A stretch of DNA of 64,000 nucleotides, from positions 1,174,880 to 1,238,879 of the forward strand of contig CATOSU010000001.1 of assembly GCA_951812615.1 (NCBI GenBank), written 5' to 3'. The DNA is from an uncultured Paracoccaceae bacterium. GTDB lineage: Bacteria > Pseudomonadota > Alphaproteobacteria > Rhodobacterales > Rhodobacteraceae. The notes under the pieces were generated by a model. It was not told the origin of the DNA and did no database searches. It was given only the letters and a program-made list of their open reading frames with translations. The position numbers and the translations under genes are program-made. Each line of letters opens with the position of its first letter. Positions within the stretch are counted from its first letter, which is position 1. This document shows, one piece after another, positions 7,742 through 16,793 of the stretch.

Positions 7742-10267
7742 TTACTCCTGCGCGCGCAGAACCCGGGCCGGGCGCACCGCCAGCGGCCGCCAGGCAAAGG
7801 CGAGATTCGCGGCCAGCGTCGCGCCGATGCCGCCGAGGATTATCGCCAGAACGGATGACCAGATCACCGCATAATCGGTTTCGAATATGAACCGGGCGAC
7901 CGCCCAGCCACCGAGGATCCCGGCGGCCAGCGCAACGATGCCGGCAAAGAGACCCAGCAACCCGGCGCGCAGGGCAAAGCTCCAGAGAATGCGCCGCCGC
8001 GACGCCCCGAGCGTCTTGAGCAGCGCGCCCTCCTGCGCGCGGGCGCCTTCCCCGGCAGCGGCGGCGCCGACAAGCACCAAAAACCCGGTCAGCAGCGTGG
8101 CCGCGGCGCCCCAGGACGTGGCCGAGGCCAGCCCGGCCAGCAGGTTCGACACCCGGTCGATGGCGTCGCGGACGCGGATCGCGGTGATATTCGGATAGGC
8201 GCCGGCCAGATCGCGCAGGATCGCGGCCTCCGCCTCGGTCTCGGCATAGACCGTGGCAATGAAGCTGTGCGGCGCACCGGCCAGGGCCGCGGGGTTCATT
8301 GACAGGATGAAGCCGATGCCGGCGGTTGAAAAATCCACCTCGCGGAAGCTGGCAATCGTGGCGGTGACGTCACGCCCGAGGATGTTGACGGTCAGCTCAT
8401 CCCCCAGCTTCAGGCCCATCTCGGCCGCTTCTTCGGCGGCAAAGCTGATAAGCGGCGGCCCGGTGTAATCCTCGGGCCACCATTCGCCGGCGGTGATGCG
8501 GGTGTCTTCCGGGAGGGCCGCGGAATAGGTCACGCCGCGATCCCCCTGCAGGACCCAGTGTTCACCGGCAACATCGCGGGCCGGGGCGCCGTTGATGCGG
8601 GTAATCACCCCGCGCAGCATCGGCGCGCTTTCCATCTTGCGCACACCGGGATCACCGGCAAGCCGTTCGGTGAACCCGGGCATCTGGTCGCGCTGAATAT
8701 CGACGAAGAAATAGGACGGGGCCACGTCCGGCAGGTTGCCCGAAATGGCCTGCCGCAGGTTGCCGTCAATCTGCCCGACCGCGGCCAGCACCGACAGGCC
8801 CAGCCCCAGCGACAGCACCACCGGCCCGGTCCCGGCGCGGGCCGAGCCGATGGCCGCCAATGCCCAGCGCAGAGCCGGACGGCCCCGCGCAATGCCCCGC
8901 CCCGCGCGGCTGAGCGCCCGGACCAGCAGCGCGGCAACCGACAGCAGGATCAGCGCGCCGGCGATCCCGCCGGCAGTCCAGAGCGTCAGCCAAAGCGATC
9001 CGCTGAAATAGGCAGCGAAGGCCACCAGCAATGCCAAGCCGACCAGAATGGCGGCAAGATAGGCCGGCGGCGGGAAAACCCCTGCGGCACCCAGCGCATC
9101 GCGGTAAAGCGCGGCGGCGCGCACTTCGGCGGCGCGAGCCAGCGGCCACAAGGTAAAGACAAAAGCGGTCAGCACACCGTACAGCGCCGCCTCGGCCAGC
9201 GGCGCGGGGTAGACGGCGAAAGCCGCCGGAACCGGCAGGCGGGCCTCGATCAGCGGGGCCAGCAGGACCGGCGCACCACCGCCCAGAAAAAGCCCCAGCA
9301 CGATGCCGAACAGCGACAACACCCCGATCTGCAGAAAATAGGTCAAAAAGATTGTCTGCCGGTCAGCACCGAGTGTGCGCAGCGTGGCAATCACACTGGT
9401 CTTGTTCTCCAGATAGGCCCGCACGGCCGAGGAGACGCCAACCCCGCCTACCGCCAGACCGCTGAGCCCGACCAGTACCAGAAACGCGCCCAGCCGCGCG
9501 ACAAACTCGGCAATGCCCGGGGCGCCGTTGCGGGCATCGGTCCAGCGCATCCCGGCGTCTTCGAAACTCTCGCGCGCTGCTTTTTCGGCCGAGGCCAGAT
9601 CTGTCCCCGGCGGCAGATCCAGCCGGTACTTGGTTGAAAACAGTGTTCCGGGAGCCAGCAAGCCGGAATTGGCGAGACTGTCCGTCTTCACCAGCGTGCG
9701 CGGTCCGAAGCCGAACCCACCGGCGCTGTCCGGCTCGGATACCAGAGCGGCCATCAGAACGAATTGCTGCGTTCCAAGCGCAAAACGGTCGCCGGGCACA
9801 AGCCCCAGCCGGTCCATCAGCACCCGCTCCATTGCCGCGCCGGGCAGACCGTCCTGCCCGGCGAACAGGGTTTGCAGCGGCATGTCCGGGGTCAGCTGCG
9901 CGGTTCCGAGAAGCGGCCAGCTGTCATCCACGGCCTTGAGCTGGGTCAGGGCGCGCTCGGTCTTTGCGTCCCGGTCAACGACGGCCATGGACCGGAAATC
10001 GACGATCTCGGACACGGCAACCGCCTGTTCCTGCATCCATGCGCGCTCTGCATCAGTGGCAAAGCGATAGGTGAATTCCATTTCCGCGTCGCCGCCCAGC
10101 AGAGCCGCGCCTTCGCGGGCCAGACCGGCCTCGATACTGGCGCGGACGGTGCCGACAGCGGCTATTGCCGCCACGCCCAGTGCCAGACAGGCCAGAAAGA
10201 TCCGGAACCCGTGCAATCCGCCGCGCAGCTCTCTTGCCGCGAAGCGTGACGCGAGACGCAGGCTCAT
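7742..10267 (-). CDS. FtsX-type ABC transporter permease (YbbP-like)
   Basis: A large 841-residue permease with two FtsX-like modules and about ten membrane helices: one N-terminal helix, a group at about residues 255-430, two in 470-500, and a terminal group at 715-820. A large periplasmic domain follows the first helix. This is the architecture of the YbbP family, sometimes linked to lysophospholipase/arylesterase export. The start overlaps the stop of the ATPase gene by 4 bp, and a GDSL esterase is divergent beyond that, as in ybbA-ybbP-tesA loci. Confidence 0.87.
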   Translation of the reverse strand: MSLRLASRFAARELRGGLHGFRIFLACLALGVAAIAAVGTVRASIEAGLAREGAALLGGDAEMEFTYRFATDAERAWMQEQAVAVSEIVDFRSMAVVDRDAKTERALTQLKAVDDSWPLLGTAQLTPDMPLQTLFAGQDGLPGAAMERVLMDRLGLVPGDRFALGTQQFVLMAALVSEPDSAGGFGFGPRTLVKTDSLANSGLLAPGTLFSTKYRLDLPPGTDLASAEKAARESFEDAGMRWTDARNGAPGIAEFVARLGAFLVLVGLSGLAVGGVGVSSAVRAYLENKTSVIATLRTLGADRQTIFLTYFLQIGVLSLFGIVLGLFLGGGAPVLLAPLIEARLPVPAAFAVYPAPLAEAALYGVLTAFVFTLWPLARAAEVRAAALYRDALGAAGVFPPPAYLAAILVGLALLVAFAAYFSGSLWLTLWTAGGIAGALILLSVAALLVRALSRAGRGIARGRPALRWALAAIGSARAGTGPVVLSLGLGLSVLAAVGQIDGNLRQAISGNLPDVAPSYFFVDIQRDQMPGFTERLAGDPGVRKMESAPMLRGVITRINGAPARDVAGEHWVLQGDRGVTYSAALPEDTRITAGEWWPEDYTGPPLISFAAEEAAEMGLKLGDELTVNILGRDVTATIASFREVDFSTAGIGFILSMNPAALAGAPHSFIATVYAETEAEAAILRDLAGAYPNITAIRVRDAIDRVSNLLAGLASATSWGAAATLLTGFLVLVGAAAAGEGARAQEGALLKTLGASRRRILWSFALRAGLLGLFAGIVALAAGILGGWAVARFIFETDYAVIWSSVLAIILGGIGATLAANLAFAWRPLAVRPARVLRAQE

Positions 10268-10959
10268 TCCGCCGCCTCTTGCTGAGTGCTGTCACCGATC
10301 CGGCCGTCCCGCAGCCGGATCATGCGGTCGCACCGGGCGGCGAGTTCGGTCGCATGCGTAACAAGGATCAGCGTGGCGCCATCCCGGTCGCGCAGGCGAA
10401 ACAGAAGATCCATGATCGCGGTGCCGTTGGCCTCGTCCAGATTGCCGGTGGGTTCGTCGGCCAGAAGAATCTGAGGCCGCGGTGCGGTGGCCCGCGCCAA
10501 CGCAACCCGCTGTTGTTCGCCCCCGGACAGTTGCGACGGGTAATGGCCGCTCCGATGTGCCAGCCCGACCGCATCGAGTTCCGCCGCGGCCCGGTCAAAA
10601 GCGTCCCGCTCACCGGCAAGTTCCAGCGGCGTGGCGACGTTTTCCAGCGCGGTCATGGTCGGGATCAGGTGAAAGGACTGAAAAACCACGCCCATGTGAT
10701 CGCGCCGGAACCGGGCAAGGGCATCCTCGCCCATCACGGTCAGATCGTGGCCAAGTGCGGTGACCGTGCCAGACGTCGCCTGTTCCAGCCCGCCCATCAG
10801 CATCAGCAGCGAAGATTTTCCCGACCCGCTGGGACCGGTCAGCGCCAGCGTCTCGCCCCGGACCACGGCGATCGAGATACCGTGCAGGATCTCTACCCGT
10901 CCGGCATTGCCTTCGAGCGTCAGAGTTGCATCTTGTAGAGAGAGGACGGGCTCGGACAT
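10264..10959 (-). CDS. ABC transporter ATP-binding protein (YbbA-like)
   Basis: A 231-residue LolD/MacB-type ATPase. Walker A is GPSGSGKSS (residues 42-50), the Q-loop is VVFQSF, the signature is LSGGEQQR (144-151), and Walker B is ILLADEPTGNLD (164-175) with a switch His in LVTHATE. The start MSEPVLSL at 10959 fits the family; the frame continues upstream only through antisense of neighbouring genes. It forms a coupled pair with the downstream FtsX-type permease (4-bp overlap). Confidence 0.92.
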   Translation of the reverse strand: MSEPVLSLQDATLTLEGNAGRVEILHGISIAVVRGETLALTGPSGSGKSSLLMLMGGLEQATSGTVTALGHDLTVMGEDALARFRRDHMGVVFQSFHLIPTMTALENVATPLELAGERDAFDRAAAELDAVGLAHRSGHYPSQLSGGEQQRVALARATAPRPQILLADEPTGNLDEANGTAIMDLLFRLRDRDGATLILVTHATELAARCDRMIRLRDGRIGDSTQQEAAE

Positions 10960-11007
10960 CGACGGGGCCTTTCGGGTGTGTGAACTGGATATGGAGCGGA
11001 CGGGCAG

Positions 11008-11649
11008 ATGCGCAAGGTCTTGGTGATACTCGGCGTCTGGTTGTGGGCGACTGTGGCGGCTGCGGGACCGGTGACAATCGCGGCTCTGGGCGACAGTCTG
11101 GTCCATGGGTACGGGTTGCCGCCCGAAGACGGGTTCGTGCCACAGCTGGAAACTGCCCTGCGGTCCGGGGGGCAGGACGTGACCATCATCAATGCCGGTG
11201 TCTCCGGGGACACGACCGCCGGCGGCGCGGCGCGGGTGGACTGGACCCTGACGCCGGACGTGGATGCGATGATCGTGGTTTTGGGCGGCAATGATATGCT
11301 GCGCGGGATCGATCCGGCGGCGGCACGGGCAAATGTTGAACAGATCCTTGTGGCCGCGCAGGCAAAGGGGGTTGATGTGCTGCTGGTCGGGATGCAGGCG
11401 CCGGGCAATTACGGCCCGGTCTACAAACGGGATTTCGATGCGCTGTACCCGGAGCTGGCCGACGCGTACGGGGCGGTTTTCCATCCCGATTTCTTCGCCG
11501 CCTTCGAAGGGATGCAGCAGACGCCCGAGAACCTGCGCCGGTTCATGCAGGCTGACGGGATCCATCCCAACGCGGCCGGTGTTACCCTGATCGTTGAGGA
11601 CATGCTGCCCGGTGTCCTGTCGCTGATCGACCACGCCGGGAGGTCCTGA
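11008..11649 (+). CDS. tesA: Arylesterase/lysophospholipase L1-like GDSL esterase
   Basis: A 213-residue secreted SGNH hydrolase. A signal peptide of about 19 residues is followed by the nucleophile block AALGDSLVHGYG (Ser30), the Gly and Asn blocks (NAGVSGDT, VLGGNDML) and the catalytic Asp-His pair in ADGIHPN. The family hydrolyses thioesters, aryl esters and lysophospholipids in the periplasm. It is divergent from the YbbA/YbbP-like ABC genes, the usual arrangement, with only 48 bp between starts. Confidence 0.9.
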   Translation: MRKVLVILGVWLWATVAAAGPVTIAALGDSLVHGYGLPPEDGFVPQLETALRSGGQDVTIINAGVSGDTTAGGAARVDWTLTPDVDAMIVVLGGNDMLRGIDPAAARANVEQILVAAQAKGVDVLLVGMQAPGNYGPVYKRDFDALYPELADAYGAVFHPDFFAAFEGMQQTPENLRRFMQADGIHPNAAGVTLIVEDMLPGVLSLIDHAGRS

Positions 11650-11652
11650 GCC

Positions 11653-12270
11653 TTGCCCGGCCGTGTATTCCTGACCACGGCGCCCAGCCGTCTGGCAGAG
11701 GTGCTGGGTGTGGCGGCGGACCCGGTGGCCGACGAACCGCCACGCCGGAATATCGCGCCGGGGCAGGAGGTTGTCGCGCTGACGGCAGAGGGGCTGAGCC
11801 GGATGCGCTGGGGCATGATCCCGGTGGGACGGGTCAATGCCCGCGGGCGGCCGGTCATGGAAACCATCATTAACGCGCGCTCCGAAACCCTGTTCGGAAA
11901 ATCGGCCTTTGACGGGACCGGACGCGCGGTCCTGCCGGTTAACGGCTGGTACGAATGGACCGGCAAGGCCCGCCGCAAGACCGCCTGGCGGATCACGCCC
12001 GAGAGAGGCGGGTTGCTGCTCTTTGCCGCGATCACCGACATCTGGGAAGCGCCGGGCGGGCTGCGGGTGCCGCAGCTGGCCACGGTGACGTGTGAGCCGT
12101 CGGGCGATGTGAAGGCCATTCATCACCGTATGGCGGTTATCCTGCGGCCCGAAGATGTAGGGACATGGCTGACCGGCAGCGGCTCCGCGGTTCTGCCGCT
12201 GATGAAACCCTGGCCGGACGGATCGCTGCGCGTTGAGAAGGCGGATGACGTGGACTGGGACGCGCCGTAG
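11653..12270 (+). CDS. SRAP-domain (YedK/HMCES-like) protein lacking the catalytic Cys2
   Basis: A 205-residue SRAP-domain protein. The conserved NARSET, NGWYEW and HHRMAVIL blocks are present, which in YedK supply the Asn, Glu and His of the abasic-site pocket. YedK/HMCES proteins begin Met-Cys-Gly-Arg and use Cys2 to cross-link abasic DNA; this one begins TTG CCC GGC CGT (Pro2). An in-frame TGA two codons upstream of the TTG rules out an earlier start carrying Cys. GGAGG at 11639-11643 supports the TTG start. It may bind but not cross-link DNA, or use another chemistry. Confidence 0.85.
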   Translation: MPGRVFLTTAPSRLAEVLGVAADPVADEPPRRNIAPGQEVVALTAEGLSRMRWGMIPVGRVNARGRPVMETIINARSETLFGKSAFDGTGRAVLPVNGWYEWTGKARRKTAWRITPERGGLLLFAAITDIWEAPGGLRVPQLATVTCEPSGDVKAIHHRMAVILRPEDVGTWLTGSGSAVLPLMKPWPDGSLRVEKADDVDWDAP

Positions 12271-12289
12271 CCCGGGGGCGTGCAGAGGT

Positions 12290-12865
12290 TCAGCCGCCCA
12301 GCTCAAGCGCCTTCAGCTGCTGATAGGTATAGCTGCGCCGGATGACCCCGTCGTCGCCGGGCCGGAAATTCGGATCGCTGGTCAAACAGCCGATGCCGCA
12401 AAGCTGCACGGCGATCCGCGCGCGGGTATCGAGGTACCACAGCCGCCCGCCGGGCGTGGCGACGTAGCCGTTGACGCCTTCGGCGGCGTCGGTGTCCATG
12501 TCCAGCGTGGTCGGAAATTCAGCCGGAACACGCGGGTCATAGGCCCCGTGGGTGTGGATCGACGCAACGGCCCGGAACCCGTTGGACGGCCGCACCGGTG
12601 AACAGCCGTTGCGCCCGCCTTCCCGGAAGGCGGTGACTTTCAGCCGGCCGCTGTTGCTGCGGGCGAGATAGGCACAGTATTCCCGGTCGCGGGCAAAGCT
12701 TTTGCGCTGTGGCGCGGACAGGACCCGTTTGACCAGCGCGGCCTCGTCCGACGGGATGTAGACCTGCTGTGCCATGCCCGGACCGGCCAGCCCCGCCAGC
12801 CCGGTCAGCAGGCCGGCCAGAATTCTAAACGACAGAGACAATGGTCCCGATGGGCACGCGGTCAT
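12290..12865 (-). CDS. DUF4329-domain secreted protein
   Basis: A 191-residue exported protein with an N-terminal hydrophobic segment (LSLSFRILAGLLTGLAGLAG) ending near AQQVY. The body contains ASIHTHGAYDP and GYVATPGGRLWYLD, which I associate with DUF4329, a domain of uncertain function resembling JAB/metalloprotease-type folds and often found at toxin ends. The annotated ATG overlaps the upstream L,D-transpeptidase gene by 41 bp; a TTG about eight codons downstream is an alternative start that would shorten the overlap. Confidence 0.7.
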   Translation of the reverse strand: MTACPSGPLSLSFRILAGLLTGLAGLAGPGMAQQVYIPSDEAALVKRVLSAPQRKSFARDREYCAYLARSNSGRLKVTAFREGGRNGCSPVRPSNGFRAVASIHTHGAYDPRVPAEFPTTLDMDTDAAEGVNGYVATPGGRLWYLDTRARIAVQLCGIGCLTSDPNFRPGDDGVIRRSYTYQQLKALELGG

Positions 12866-13379
12866 AGAGGTCGATCACATGCTCGTTCCACATGCGGATA
12901 CAGCCGTTGGAGGCCGCGCGTCCGATTGATTCGCGCTGATTGGTGCCATGGATGCGGAAATAGGTGTCCCGCCCGTTTTGGAACAGATACAGCGCCCGCG
13001 CGCCCAGCGGATTGGAGGGTCCGCCCGGCTGAACATAGTCATTGTCCTTGAACTTGCCGTAGGTGATCGGCTCGCGTTCAATCATTTCCTGGGTCGAGCG
13101 CCAGGTTGGCCATTCCTTCTTTACGTCGATGGTTGCCTGCCCCTGAAACTCCAGACCAGCCTTGCCCACCGACACGCCGTAGCGGATCGCTTTGCGTGGT
13201 TCGGTGACGTAGTAGAGATAGAAGGACCGCGGCAGGATCAGGATCTGACCCGGAAGGAACTGTTTCTTGATACGGACATATTGTGGCGTCGGGTCGTATT
13301 CGACGGCTTGTGCCATCCCGGCGGGTGGCACCAGGGCCGCCGCAGCGGAGGCGGTCAGAAAAGAACGTCGGGATATCAT
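12825..13379 (-). CDS. L,D-transpeptidase (YkuD domain)
   Basis: A 184-residue periplasmic enzyme that cross-links peptidoglycan or attaches proteins to it. The N-terminus has a twin-arginine-like signal (SRRSFLTASAAAALV). The catalytic YkuD signature is complete: HGTN with His144 and SNGCIRM with Cys160. The RIKKQFLPGQILILPRSFYL and YGVSVGKAG segments are typical of the alphaproteobacterial form. The DUF4329 gene follows with a short overlap, so the two are probably one transcript. Confidence 0.9.
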   Translation of the reverse strand: MISRRSFLTASAAAALVPPAGMAQAVEYDPTPQYVRIKKQFLPGQILILPRSFYLYYVTEPRKAIRYGVSVGKAGLEFQGQATIDVKKEWPTWRSTQEMIEREPITYGKFKDNDYVQPGGPSNPLGARALYLFQNGRDTYFRIHGTNQRESIGRAASNGCIRMWNEHVIDLYDRVPIGTIVSVV

Positions 13380-13493
13380 CTGTTTGCTCGATGAATTGTT
13401 GCTTGTCCGTTAATTTTTGCATCTGGCACGGCTTCGTCAACAGAAATGGCCAGAAAACCACGCAAATGTCATCCTCCGGGCGGCAAAACAGGT

Positions 13494-13751
13494 TCATTTC
13501 CGGCGCCGGACGGCGTTCCGGACCAGCGCAGCAGCGGCAATCGTGATCCAGAGCACCTCGATCAGGATCGCGCCGGCATTCGGCCGGAGATACAAAGACA
13601 GCAGAATTAACCCGGCGCCAACCAGATTAGCCAGATTGAACAAGGTCCTTTCCGGGTTCACCCAGCAGCGCGAAACCGCGAGATAGGCGCCGGCGATAAG
13701 CAGCGATCCCAGAACACCCAGCCAGTCAATCACTGTCATGTCATTCAGCAT
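13494..13751 (-). CDS. Small membrane protein, CBU_0592-like
   Basis: An 85-residue protein with three hydrophobic segments (WLGVLGSLLIAGAYLAV, LFNLANLVGAGLILLSLYL, IEVLWITIAAAALVRNAV) and a basic tail. The pattern matches the CBU_0592 family of small membrane proteins of unknown role. It stands alone, separated by about 70-110 bp from its neighbours. Confidence 0.75.
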   Translation of the reverse strand: MLNDMTVIDWLGVLGSLLIAGAYLAVSRCWVNPERTLFNLANLVGAGLILLSLYLRPNAGAILIEVLWITIAAAALVRNAVRRRK

Positions 13752-13824
13752 ACCCGTCCGCTCCGGTCTTGCGCGCCGCAGTCACGACCGGCGCGGGTGA
13801 TGCGGCCAGAGGGTTTCGCCCCGC

Positions 13825-14835
13825 TCACCCTTTGCCCCGGGAGAAAAGACCGCCCAGCGCGCCGGCCACGATGGCCCGGACCGAGGGTTTGTGTCGCTCG
13901 GAAAACGGCAGCGGGCGACACACCTCCATCGCCGCAACACCGACCCGGGCGCTGAGTGCGCCGTTGACGATGCCTTCGCCAAACCGGCGGGACAATTTCG
14001 ACAGGACCGAGCCGCCGAGGATGGGTTCCAGCAGATCGTCACCGGCAGCAACCGCACCCGTCGCAACCAGATGTGCGAACACCGCGCGGGTCAGGCGCCA
14101 GCCTCCCAGATAGCCGGACCGGCCGCCATAGATTTCAGCCACACGCCGGATCATCCGCAGCGAAGAGGCCAACGCGGTGGCCACATCGGCCAGCGCCAGC
14201 GGCACCAGCGCGGTCACGGCGGCCACCTGTCGGGCCGCGGCCTCGACCTCGCGCCGGGCGGCGGCATCAAGCGGGGCCAGAAGCTCGTCCTCGGTCAGGG
14301 CCAGCAGGGCGTCCGCGTCAAAGACATCGCCGCGGCGTTCCGCCAGACGGTCCCGGCCCCACCGGGTTTCCTCGCGCCCGCGATAAAACGCGACGAGGCG
14401 GTCGGTCACCTGTTGCGCCTCGCCAAGATCGCCGGATTGCAATGCCTCTTCGGACGCGCGGCGCAGCCCGTCGACGCGGCGCAGCCGCCCGATGGCAGCG
14501 ATTTCCCGCACCGCCACGGCGAGACAAACCACAAGGAACGCGGCGATCAGAACGGTGACGGCCCAGCCGATGATCGGTGCCCGGTCCATCAGGCGGGCAG
14601 CGAAGTCCCACACGCCGACGGACACCACGGCCCCGACGACGGCCGCAGCCAGCCCCCAAAACCACCGGCTCAACCGGGAGGGCCTTCGGGCGGCGATCCG
14701 GGCGGCGGCCTGCATAGCCTGCCCCTGTGGCGTCAATCCGGTCTCTGGTTCCGGCACCGGCGGCGCGTCGGCCACGGACGGCACGGGTTTGTCTTCGTCT
14801 TCGGGAACATCAAACAGGATCGGTCCGTTGGTCAT
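13825..14835 (-). CDS. ycjF: YcjF-family (TIGR01620/DUF697) membrane protein
   Basis: A 336-residue inner-membrane protein of unknown function. It has an acidic/proline-rich N-terminus, two adjacent membrane helices (about residues 78-125), then a soluble region with the DUF697-like ALVPLALADVATALASSLRM segment. It is the usual partner of YcjX, found here two genes upstream on the same strand, with a GNAT gene between. Its start overlaps the GNAT stop by 4 bp. In other bacteria ycjX-ycjF pairs are stress-induced. Confidence 0.85.
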   Translation of the reverse strand: MTNGPILFDVPEDEDKPVPSVADAPPVPEPETGLTPQGQAMQAAARIAARRPSRLSRWFWGLAAAVVGAVVSVGVWDFAARLMDRAPIIGWAVTVLIAAFLVVCLAVAVREIAAIGRLRRVDGLRRASEEALQSGDLGEAQQVTDRLVAFYRGREETRWGRDRLAERRGDVFDADALLALTEDELLAPLDAAARREVEAAARQVAAVTALVPLALADVATALASSLRMIRRVAEIYGGRSGYLGGWRLTRAVFAHLVATGAVAAGDDLLEPILGGSVLSKLSRRFGEGIVNGALSARVGVAAMEVCRPLPFSERHKPSVRAIVAGALGGLFSRGKG

Positions 14836-15281
14836 TTATCCTGCTCCCGTTGCCAGCACATGCGAATTTCTGCCTCTGCGCACCGGCCGGACGACTGCGT
14901 CGGCCCGGGCGCTTCGCGAAACCCCTGCCGCCGGTAGAACCGCTGGGCGCCGCCGTTGTCCGGATGCACCGACAGGTGTAGGGTTTCACATCGCTCCATC
15001 GCGTCCGCCAACAACAGCTTGCCCAGCCCCATGCGATTGGCGGTTCGTGCCACGTAGAGCGACTCGATTTCCCCGCCGGCACGGGCGAGGAACGCTTCGA
15101 TCCGGTCATCCGCGATCGCGACCGTGACCCATCCGTTGTCGATCATCTGCCCGCAACAGGCGATGGCCTCGGCACAGGAAAACAGGTCGGGGGCGGACAT
15201 GTCCGTCTGGGCATGTTCCCACAGGATTTCGCCGGTCCGGCCAGCATCGGTCGGACGGCCGGGGCGCAGATAAACCGTCAC
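14832..15281 (-). CDS. GNAT-family N-acetyltransferase
   Basis: A 149-residue acetyltransferase. The acetyl-CoA-binding block is ESLYVARTANRMGLGKLLL, and LHLSVHPDNGGAQRFYRRQG gives the family's C-terminal half. The substrate is unknown. The GTG start at 15281 overlaps the ycjX stop (GTGA) and matches the family N-terminus (VYLRPGRPTDA); the longer upstream frame lies inside ycjX. It is sandwiched between ycjX and ycjF with overlaps at both ends, so all three are one operon. Confidence 0.85.
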   Translation of the reverse strand: MTVYLRPGRPTDAGRTGEILWEHAQTDMSAPDLFSCAEAIACCGQMIDNGWVTVAIADDRIEAFLARAGGEIESLYVARTANRMGLGKLLLADAMERCETLHLSVHPDNGGAQRFYRRQGFREAPGPTQSSGRCAEAEIRMCWQREQDK

Positions 15282-16693
15282 AGCCGGTCTCCGAACAGGA
15301 ATTGCGCAGCAGTGTCGAGCCGGATATGCGGCGGCCCCTCGCCCGTGCGCAATGTCACCGGCGCCGGCGCAAAGGACATGACGCCGAACTCTCCGTCCAG
15401 CCACTTGTCGGCCCCGTCACGGGCCGGTCCCAGCAATGCGGCCGGATCTTCGGGCAGATCGCCGGGGTAAAAGGCCTTTTGCTCTCCGGTGTCGAGCAGC
15501 CTGCCCCGGACACATCCCAGATCGCTGCCCTGATGGTTGCGCATTTCCTCGGTGGTGGCCCGCAGCGCCGCGATGGCCATCGCACCGGTTTCGGCGCCGG
15601 CGAATTGCGCACGGTTGCGCGCCTGTTGTGTCAGTGCCTCCATGATCGCGGTCAGGCGGGGATGTTGGGTGTGATGCAGGTGGTCGGCCTTGGTCGCCGC
15701 GAAAAGAATTTTTTCCACCCGTTTTCCGGACAAAAGCCGCGACAGGAACACGTTCCGGCCCGGGCGAAATGCGCCAAGGATGTCGGCCATGGCGCTGCGC
15801 ATGTCCTCTACGGCCTGCGGACCCTGATGGATTGCGCCCAACACGTCCGTCAGCACGACCTGCCGGTCAATCCGGGCAAAATGATCGCGGAAGAACGGTT
15901 TGACCACCTGTGCCTTGTACGCATCGAAGCGGCGCTCCATTTCGCGGTGCAGCGAGCGCCGCTGCGACGGGCCGGAAAAGGGGATCGGGGCAAAGGTCAG
16001 CACCGGTGAACCTGCCAGATCGCCGGGCAGCAGGAACCGGCCCGGTGTGCAATCGGAAAACCCGTGCTTGCGGGCGACGCGCAGGTAGTCGGTTAACCGC
16101 TGCGCCAGGTCCCGCGCCTGGGCTTCGTCATGGGCGGCCTCGGGATCGGCGGCGCGGGCCCGCTCCATGAACCCCTGCGCGCAGGCACGTTTGTCGATCC
16201 GGGCCAGCACGTCGCCGGCCCACTGATCATAGCTCTTGTCGAGCAGACCCAGATCCAGCAGCCATTCGCCGGGATAGTCCACGATATCGAGATGGATGGT
16301 GCGCGGTCCCTGCAGCCCGGCCAGAAAACTGGACGGCCGGACCCTCAGGGACAGCCGCAGTTCGCTGACGGCGCGGGTGCTGTCGGGCCAGTGCGGCGCA
16401 GAACCGGTCAGCGCGGAAATGTGGGATTCGTAATCGAACCGGGGCACCGTATCGTCCGGTTGTGGCTGCAAAAATGCCGCGGCGATACGCCCGTCGCGGG
16501 CAGCGGCAAGCCCGGGCATGCGCCCGCGTTCCATCAGGTTGGCGACGAGGGAGGTGATGAACACCGTCTTGCCCGACCGCGCCAGCCCGGTCACGCCCAG
16601 CCGTATGACCGGCTCGAACGGCGTTTCAGTGACCGCGTCCCCCGCGGCCTCGACCCGGCGCAGCAATGAATCGGCGAGTGTCGCGATGACCAA
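15278..16693 (-). CDS. ycjX: YcjX-family P-loop NTPase (DUF463)
   Basis: A 471-residue predicted GTPase-like protein of unknown role. Walker A is GLARSGKTVF near residue 36, followed by the YcjX-typical QPQPDDTVPRFDYESH and HLDIVDYPGEWLLDL (switch region with DxxG-like DYPG). I place the start at the TTG at 16693 (MVIATLADSLLRRVE), which fits family N-termini as I recall them and leaves a 100-bp divergent region before truA. A longer start at 16813 would run over the truA start. Confidence 0.82.
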   Translation of the reverse strand: MVIATLADSLLRRVEAAGDAVTETPFEPVIRLGVTGLARSGKTVFITSLVANLMERGRMPGLAAARDGRIAAAFLQPQPDDTVPRFDYESHISALTGSAPHWPDSTRAVSELRLSLRVRPSSFLAGLQGPRTIHLDIVDYPGEWLLDLGLLDKSYDQWAGDVLARIDKRACAQGFMERARAADPEAAHDEAQARDLAQRLTDYLRVARKHGFSDCTPGRFLLPGDLAGSPVLTFAPIPFSGPSQRRSLHREMERRFDAYKAQVVKPFFRDHFARIDRQVVLTDVLGAIHQGPQAVEDMRSAMADILGAFRPGRNVFLSRLLSGKRVEKILFAATKADHLHHTQHPRLTAIMEALTQQARNRAQFAGAETGAMAIAALRATTEEMRNHQGSDLGCVRGRLLDTGEQKAFYPGDLPEDPAALLGPARDGADKWLDGEFGVMSFAPAPVTLRTGEGPPHIRLDTAAQFLFGDRL

Positions 16694-16793
16694 GTTTGTG
16701 CCCTGCCCGTTTGCTTCGACGGCAAGATAGGCATCCGCGCGGCGCGAAGCCAGAGGCTTGCGGGCCAACAGCCGCCGCGCTACCAGCGGCGAC

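Noticed and set aside
10960..12306. Minus-strand extension of the ABC ATPase by about 450 residues
   Set aside because: The extension is antisense to the GDSL esterase and SRAP genes and has no recognisable domain; the ATPase begins normally at 10959.
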